20,965 nucleotides of DNA, taken from Planctomycetaceae bacterium. GTDB lineage: Bacteria; Planctomycetota; Planctomycetia; Planctomycetales; Planctomycetaceae. The notes under the pieces are model-generated. The model worked only from the letters and a program-made list of their open reading frames with translations. It was not told the origin of the DNA and made no database searches. The stretch is taken from NCBI GenBank assembly GCA_003445035.1, contig DLVV01000305.1, forward strand, positions 1 through 20,965, given 5' to 3'. Positions 16,186 to 20,965 of the stretch are shown here, in pieces. Numbering within the stretch: position 1 is the first letter of the stretch; every line of letters starts with the position of its first letter. Both the position numbers and the translations under genes were made by a program.

Positions 16186-17856
16186 ATGACAACCACACGA
16201 GAAGAACAGGCCGCCGTGGAACTCGGCACAACCGACGTCACACCGTCGGTCGCCCGGATGATGGTGGCCTCGTTCGCCATCACCCTGATGGCAGTGCCGG
16301 CGATACAGTGGGCTGGGGAACTGCAGACCTTCGCCGTCGGCGACCGCAATTCGCCGTGGCCGTCGGCCGCCGAGATCCTCACCGCACCGACGGTCGTCTT
16401 CCAGCGGTGGTCACGGGACGATCCGGATGACGTGGCCGGCAAGACCCTGGCAGCCAACGCCGAACTCCTGGCCGAGATCCAGCGTTACGAGACGTCGCTT
16501 GAGGATCGGTCGATCACCACCACCGTGCTGCTGGGATCAACCCGCAGACACCTGGCCGGCTGGTTCGGCTGGGGAACCGAAGACGCCTGGATCGGCCGTG
16601 GCGGTTGGCTGTTCTACCGCCCCGATCTCGACCACAGCACCGGTCCCCCGTTCCTGGCCCCGGATGTTCTCGCCCGCCGCCGTCGCGGTGGACGCGAGTT
16701 CTCGGCAAGACAACACCCTGACCCGCGACCCGCCATTCTCGACTTCGCCCGTCAACTGGCCCGACGCAACATCCGGCTCGTGCTGGTCCCCACACCGACC
16801 AAGGCCATGGTGCATCCCGAGCATTTCGGCGGCCACACCGGTGCCGACCGACCGTCGATGCACAACCGCTCATACCTCGAACTGGTGCGGACGCTCGAAG
16901 ACAACGGTGTCACCGTTTTCGACCCCCTGCCGATCCTCCTCCGCCGCCGCGGACAAGCCGGCGAAGATCAGTTCCTGTCCACCGACACCCACTGGCGTCC
17001 CGAGGCGATGGAAGCGGTGGCCAGGGACCTCGCCGCGCAACTCTCGGACCGGAAACACGTCGACACCGTCGAGACGAATTCCGGCCAGACCCGCACGACG
17101 GTGTCGGTGACCGGGCAGGGCGACCTCGAAACGATGATGAGGCTGGGACCGGGCCCGGCGGCTTTCCAGCGGCAGACGGTCACACTCAACCAGGTTCTCA
17201 CAGCCGATCGCCGGAGCCACTGGCAGCCCGATCCGACAGCCAGGGTGCTGCTCCTGGGCGACAGCTACACCAATATCTACTCTCTCGACCCGATGGGCTG
17301 GGGCCAATCCGCCGGGTTCGCCGAGCAACTTTCCTGGCACCTCGGACAGCCCGTCGATCGCATCTCCAGAAATGCCGATGCTGCCCACGCCACGCGAAGA
17401 CAACTCGCCTCCGATCCGAAACGCCTGGACGGCAAGACCGTGGTCGTGTGGCAACTGGCCGTCCGCGAGTTCAGTTCCGGCGACTGGCCGCTGATCCGGC
17501 TCGGGAGACCCGACAGCGACCCGGGTTCAACGCGGTCGCACGACGCGGTCGACTTCCGCGGCACGGTCCTGGCCACCTCGGGGGTCCCGACTCCCGGCAC
17601 TGTCCCGTACCGCGATGCAGTCCTTTCGCTCCACGTCACCGACAGCAATGGAAACCAGCGGATCGTCTTCTGCATGGGCATGAAGGACAACCGGCTGGTG
17701 CCCGCGGCACGGCTGAAGCCCGGAGACCTCTTGACCGCTCGGCTCATCCCGTGGACAACCGTCGAAAAGACGTACGGACGATTGGTCCGAATCGAGCTCG
17801 ACGACCCCGAATTCCGACTGGTCGACCTGCCGACCTTCTGGGGAGACCTCAAATGA
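16186..17856 (+). CDS. AlgX/AlgJ-like SGNH-fold O-acetyltransferase, membrane-anchored
   Basis: This 556-residue protein has one N-terminal membrane span (about 25-43), so its catalytic part lies in the periplasm. The ALGX/SGNH-like domain shows GWLFYRPDL, LVLVPTPTKAMVHPEHF, the Asp-His pair in STDTHW (Asp267, His269) and the nucleophile serine in LLGDSY (Ser360). These residues form the expected catalytic triad. In AlgJ/AlgX systems such proteins accept acetyl groups from the MBOAT partner and transfer them to the polysaccharide. The last roughly 110 residues are a beta-rich extension without a recognised family. No Shine-Dalgarno sequence is visible before ATG 16186. The stop overlaps the next start (ATGA at 17853). 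Confidence 0.85.
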   Translation: MTTTREEQAAVELGTTDVTPSVARMMVASFAITLMAVPAIQWAGELQTFAVGDRNSPWPSAAEILTAPTVVFQRWSRDDPDDVAGKTLAANAELLAEIQRYETSLEDRSITTTVLLGSTRRHLAGWFGWGTEDAWIGRGGWLFYRPDLDHSTGPPFLAPDVLARRRRGGREFSARQHPDPRPAILDFARQLARRNIRLVLVPTPTKAMVHPEHFGGHTGADRPSMHNRSYLELVRTLEDNGVTVFDPLPILLRRRGQAGEDQFLSTDTHWRPEAMEAVARDLAAQLSDRKHVDTVETNSGQTRTTVSVTGQGDLETMMRLGPGPAAFQRQTVTLNQVLTADRRSHWQPDPTARVLLLGDSYTNIYSLDPMGWGQSAGFAEQLSWHLGQPVDRISRNADAAHATRRQLASDPKRLDGKTVVVWQLAVREFSSGDWPLIRLGRPDSDPGSTRSHDAVDFRGTVLATSGVPTPGTVPYRDAVLSLHVTDSNGNQRIVFCMGMKDNRLVPAARLKPGDLLTARLIPWTTVEKTYGRLVRIELDDPEFRLVDLPTFWGDLK

Positions 17857-18953
17857 CCCGTCCATCCCTGGCGATCATCCTGGTGATGGTTGTCGCCGGC
17901 CTGCTGATCAACCCGGCACATGCCGGCCAGCCCACCGCCTCCGCCACCTCCCAGGTCACCAACTTCCACAACATCGTCCGACTGCTGGCCATCGGTGCCC
18001 AGCAGCAGAAACGGACGGCCATCCGGGGCACCGACGGCTGGATGTTCTTCGTGCCCGAACTCCGTGCGCTGACCGTCGGACCGTTCTGGGGCGACCGGTC
18101 CAGCACGGTCTCACGGGCCAGCAACAAGCGGTATGCCGATCCCCTCGAACCGATCACCGATTTCCATCGCCAACTGAAGCGGGCAGGAATCCGGTTGCTG
18201 GTGGTGCCGGTCCCGGCCAAGGTCTCGGTCTACCCCGAGCGAGTCGCCCAGAACATCTCGTTCGGTCCGTCTGACACCCCCGGGAAGACGTCTCCACCGC
18301 GACTCGATGTCCACCACCAGGCCTTCCACAAGCTGCTGGTCGCTCGCGGTGTCGAGGTGGTCGACCTGCTGCCCGTGTTCCTCAAACAACGTCACGATCG
18401 GCGGGGGCCGTTGTACTGCAAGACCGACACACACTGGTCGGGTCGTGGCGTGGCCGTGGCCACCGCCACCATCCTCAATTCGGTCGGAAAACCGAAGTGG
18501 CTCCGCGACCTGCCCCGCCGCAAGTCGGTTTCCGACACAAAACCGGTCACCATCACCGGGGACCTCGCCCGCACGCTCGATGCCGACAAACCGGTCCGGG
18601 AGACGTTGCCGCTGACTTTTGTCGGCCAGGCGAAAAGAGGTGGTCGCCCCGTCCCCACTCCCGTGTCACGAACCAGCCCGGTGCTGGTGATGGGCGACAG
18701 CCACACGCTGGTCTTCCACGACCCGACCTTACACGCCGCCGGTGCCGGGTTGCCCGATCACATCGCCGCGGGACTCGGCCTCGCCGTCGACCTGGTGGGG
18801 GTCCGGGGCTCGGGCGCCACCGCCACTCGCATCTCGCTGCTGCGACGCCGCGACAACCTCAAGGGCAAGAAACTCGTCATCTGGTGCTTCTCGATCCGCG
18901 AGTACACCGAGAGTTTCAGTGGCTGGAGGGTGGTCCCGGTCATTCGCCGCTAG
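17853..18953 (+). CDS. Second AlgX/AlgJ-like SGNH-fold protein, secreted
   Basis: This 366-residue protein has a cleavable signal peptide (MTRPSLAIILVMVVAGLLIN, cleavage near AHA-G at 24-25). The domain repeats the pattern of the preceding gene: DGWMFFVPEL, LLVVPVPAKVSVYPE, KTDTHW (Asp192, His194) and VMGDSH (Ser282). All catalytic residues are therefore present in both tandem copies. ATG 17853 overlaps the stop of the upstream gene and has GGAG seven bases before it; the open frame extends upstream but is only a shadow of that gene. It probably works with the MBOAT protein and its membrane-anchored paralogue in polysaccharide O-acetylation. The division of labour between the two is unknown. 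Its last 14 bases overlap the convergent hydrolase gene. Confidence 0.87.
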   Translation: MTRPSLAIILVMVVAGLLINPAHAGQPTASATSQVTNFHNIVRLLAIGAQQQKRTAIRGTDGWMFFVPELRALTVGPFWGDRSSTVSRASNKRYADPLEPITDFHRQLKRAGIRLLVVPVPAKVSVYPERVAQNISFGPSDTPGKTSPPRLDVHHQAFHKLLVARGVEVVDLLPVFLKQRHDRRGPLYCKTDTHWSGRGVAVATATILNSVGKPKWLRDLPRRKSVSDTKPVTITGDLARTLDADKPVRETLPLTFVGQAKRGGRPVPTPVSRTSPVLVMGDSHTLVFHDPTLHAAGAGLPDHIAAGLGLAVDLVGVRGSGATATRISLLRRRDNLKGKKLVIWCFSIREYTESFSGWRVVPVIRR

Positions 18954-20730
18954 CCGAATCCGCAGCCGCCTTGACCGGCCCTGTCCGCTTCAGCAGGGCC
19001 TGCCGGACGTCCATCACCGCGATCGTCTTCTTGGACACCGGCCGGATCTCGAATCGGTAGAGTCCCGCGCGAGGGATCGTCACGTGTCCGATCGACCGCT
19101 GGCGGAACGCCTGGAATCCTCCGGTGTCCTCCACGGTGAATGACAGTTGCTGCCCGGCCACGCGGACCGCCACCCGGCTGCCACCGTGCCCCTTGCCGCA
19201 ACCCTGCAGCACCCCCACCTCGTAACGCCCGGGCCGCTCGACGTAGACGCTCCACCAGCAAAAGTCCTCGACACGGGTCCAGTACCCGACCGTGTTCTTG
19301 TGAGGCTGGGGCTCGTACCTGAGGTTCTTGCCGACGACGACGGCATCGTGAGACCCCAGTACGATCGCATCCGAGCCGGTCGTCGCCGGAGCGACCACCC
19401 TGGGCAAACGCGAACTCCAGGGACGACCCACCGTCGTGATCCGGATTCTCACGCTGGACGTATCCCTGTTCGGCACCCCACCCCCGGTCCGGGCCAGTGT
19501 CGGCAACCGAATTTCCCAGTGGGTCTGCTTGGGAGCGATCTTCAGTTTCCGTGGCTTGCCGGGGCCGAGGATCTCGACGGTCTTCACCGGGTTGTTCAGC
19601 CGGGGCAGTTTCAGCACGCGGTTCGAGACATTGCCGACGACGACCAGTTCAACCCGGTCGTCCCCGCGAAACACTTTGATCCCCTCGGCCTTCAGCCAGG
19701 CCCCGTCCCATGTGATCAACTGACCGGGAGTCGGATCACCAAGAGTCTGGGCCAGAAAATCGTCGATCTCGTCAACCATCACGTCAAACCACGGGTGCTG
19801 GTTCCAGCAACCGTGTCGACCTCGGTGATAAACCCGGGCCCGGGTGGTCACCTTGTGGCCGGCCAGTCGGGCACGTCCCTCGGCGTTGGCCGCCACCGCA
19901 TCGTACTGGCCCCTCAGGAACAGCATCGGGGGCGTCCTGGGTGAAAAGTGGGTGAACGGAGCTCCCAGCCGGTACAACTCGGGAGCCTGGTCCAGCGTCC
20001 TGCCGAACCACTTGTTGGCATTGGAACTCTCGGGCTGTTCTCGCGACTTTCGGGCGACCGGACCGGTGGTCAACTGCATCGGCCCGGCCAGCACCACCGC
20101 CGCCTGGATCGCACTGGAAACGTCCGCGTGCCCCCCCCGGCCCTGCAGCGACGCCACGTGCGGTGCCGCGGCCATCAGCCCGACCAGGTGTCCTCCGGCC
20201 GAACCCCCAACGGCTCCGATCCTCTTCGGATCGACGTGGTACCGCCTGGCCGACGCCCGCAGCCACCTCGTCGCGGCGTTGCAATCGTGAACCGCCGCGG
20301 GAAACTTCGCCTCCCCGCCCAACCGGTAGCCGATCGCCACGGCGACATAGCCCCGACGGGCCAGGGCGGTGGCCAGAGGATGGAACTTGGCCTTGTCGCC
20401 TTTCAGCCAACCGCCGCCGTGGACGACAATCACCGCCGCCCGCGGCCGTTTCGCCACGGCCTGGGGCACGAACACGTCGGCGGTCATCTTTCGTTCACCG
20501 TTGACGGCGTACACGACGTCACGCTGCACCGCGATCTCCAGGCCACCGCCGGCCGATTCGGTCGTGACCCGCGAGACGGCCAGGCCACGGGCCTTCAGGT
20601 CCTTGCGGATGGTCGCCGGAGACGACTCGTTCACCGGGGTCACTTTTGGTGGCGCGGCCACCACCGCACCCGCGATTCCCAGCAGCAGCAACACGGTTCC
20701 CAGGTAATCCGGCACGCGGCAACGAATCAT
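18940..20730 (-). CDS. Secreted alpha/beta-hydrolase (carboxylesterase-like) with C-terminal beta-rich domain
   Basis: This 596-residue protein has an N-terminal signal (cleavage near residue 26). An alpha/beta-hydrolase domain (about 70-335) has the oxyanion motif HGGGW (104-108), the nucleophile elbow GGSAGG with Ser177, probable Asp277 in RGQYDAV and His306 in GRHGCW. This is the layout of BD-FAE/acetylesterase-type enzymes. After about residue 340 come a beta-rich linker domain (IKVFRGDDRVELVVVG, as in sulfatase or fucosidase tails) and a C-terminal beta-sandwich (about 470-580, YWTRVEDFCWWSVYVERPGR) that looks carbohydrate-binding. Start ATG 20730 has a GGGAGAGA purine run upstream. The likely role is removal of ester groups from polysaccharides outside the cytoplasm; the substrate is unknown. 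It is convergent with the acetylation operon and overlaps it by 14 bases. Confidence 0.88.
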   Translation of the reverse strand: MIRCRVPDYLGTVLLLLGIAGAVVAAPPKVTPVNESSPATIRKDLKARGLAVSRVTTESAGGGLEIAVQRDVVYAVNGERKMTADVFVPQAVAKRPRAAVIVVHGGGWLKGDKAKFHPLATALARRGYVAVAIGYRLGGEAKFPAAVHDCNAATRWLRASARRYHVDPKRIGAVGGSAGGHLVGLMAAAPHVASLQGRGGHADVSSAIQAAVVLAGPMQLTTGPVARKSREQPESSNANKWFGRTLDQAPELYRLGAPFTHFSPRTPPMLFLRGQYDAVAANAEGRARLAGHKVTTRARVYHRGRHGCWNQHPWFDVMVDEIDDFLAQTLGDPTPGQLITWDGAWLKAEGIKVFRGDDRVELVVVGNVSNRVLKLPRLNNPVKTVEILGPGKPRKLKIAPKQTHWEIRLPTLARTGGGVPNRDTSSVRIRITTVGRPWSSRLPRVVAPATTGSDAIVLGSHDAVVVGKNLRYEPQPHKNTVGYWTRVEDFCWWSVYVERPGRYEVGVLQGCGKGHGGSRVAVRVAGQQLSFTVEDTGGFQAFRQRSIGHVTIPRAGLYRFEIRPVSKKTIAVMDVRQALLKRTGPVKAAADSASGE

Positions 20731-20782
20731 CGTCTCTCTCCCATGAGGTCCGGCTCCGATCCTAGCCGGACCCGCGAACCCT

Positions 20783-20812
20783 CTGCCAGTCGCTGTCGCG
20801 GTTTGGTATCAT
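20783..20812 (+). promoter_or_regulatory. Possible promoter for the Tat-signal gene at the window end
   Basis: CTGCCA at 20783-20788 and TATCAT at 20807-20812 are spaced by 18 bases and lie about 50 bases before ATG 20863. The match is four of six plus five of six. Confidence 0.35.
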
Positions 20813-20862
20813 CCCGGCTGAGCCCCGACGACGTTCTCCTCCGCCCCCGGACACAACTTGCC

Positions 20863-20965
20863 ATGAGTGACGAAACCACCCGTCGCGACTTCCTCCAGGC
20901 CGGCGTCGCCGCCGGTGTTGCCCTCGGACTCGCCGAGGAACTCCTCGGAGCCCAGCAGGACAACG
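20863..20965 (+). CDS. Tat-exported protein, N-terminal fragment only
   Basis: Only 34 residues are in the window. They contain a twin-arginine signal, TRRDFLQAG (6-14), followed by a hydrophobic alanine-rich stretch, so the product is exported by the Tat route. Planctomycete genes with this opening encode, among others, Gfo/Idh-type oxidoreductases and DUF1501 proteins. The mature domain lies beyond the window, so no product can be named. It is divergent from the hydrolase gene, with a candidate promoter between them. No Shine-Dalgarno sequence is visible. Confidence 0.7.
   Translation, partial: MSDETTRRDFLQAGVAAGVALGLAEELLGAQQDN

Overview
The window is high-GC DNA from a planctomycete. It carries two pairs of the planctomycete-specific genes PSCyt/DUF1549/DUF1553 and Tat-exported DUF1501, large multiheme cytochromes, and many secreted proteins. 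The genus cannot be told from this stretch. No tRNA, rRNA, CRISPR array or insertion sequence was recognised.

Layout. (1) 1-4000: two paralogous multiheme c-type cytochromes face each other. The left one is cut by the window edge and is followed, with an ATGA overlap, by a four-helix membrane protein. The right one is complete and has eight CXXCH hemes. (2) 4186-8454: a plus-strand pair of a PSCyt1-DUF1549-discoidin-DUF1553 protein and a DUF1501 protein. (3) 8768-8974: a cold-shock protein behind a 313-base leader, followed by hairpins in the convergent gap. (4) 14534-9145, minus strand: a three-gene run of a redoxin, a second DUF1549/DUF1553 protein and a second DUF1501 protein. (5) 14719-18953: an MBOAT acyltransferase and two AlgX/AlgJ-like SGNH proteins, which together form an exopolysaccharide O-acetylation module. 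(6) 20730-18940, minus strand: a secreted alpha/beta-hydrolase. (7) 20863 to the end: the start of another Tat-exported protein.

The most notable element is the redoxin gene at 12897-14534 (minus). It looks like a broken gene because a TGA interrupts it at codon 96. The frame is identical and open on both sides of that TGA. The TGA sits exactly where iodothyronine deiodinases carry selenocysteine (FGCLT-U-PPF), and an RNA hairpin can be drawn directly after it. The best reading is a 545-residue secreted selenoprotein: a deiodinase-like thioredoxin fold joined to a DsbD-N-like region, an Arg/Gly/Phe heptad repeat and a DUF5666-like tail. An automatic gene caller would probably report it as a short ORF plus a start-shifted 3' fragment.

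Functional picture (inference): a cell-envelope and periplasmic region. It combines multiheme electron transfer, Tat-exported planctomycete proteins thought to act on complex sulfated or acetylated polysaccharides, a polysaccharide O-acetylation machine, a secreted esterase, and a periplasmic selenocysteine redox protein.
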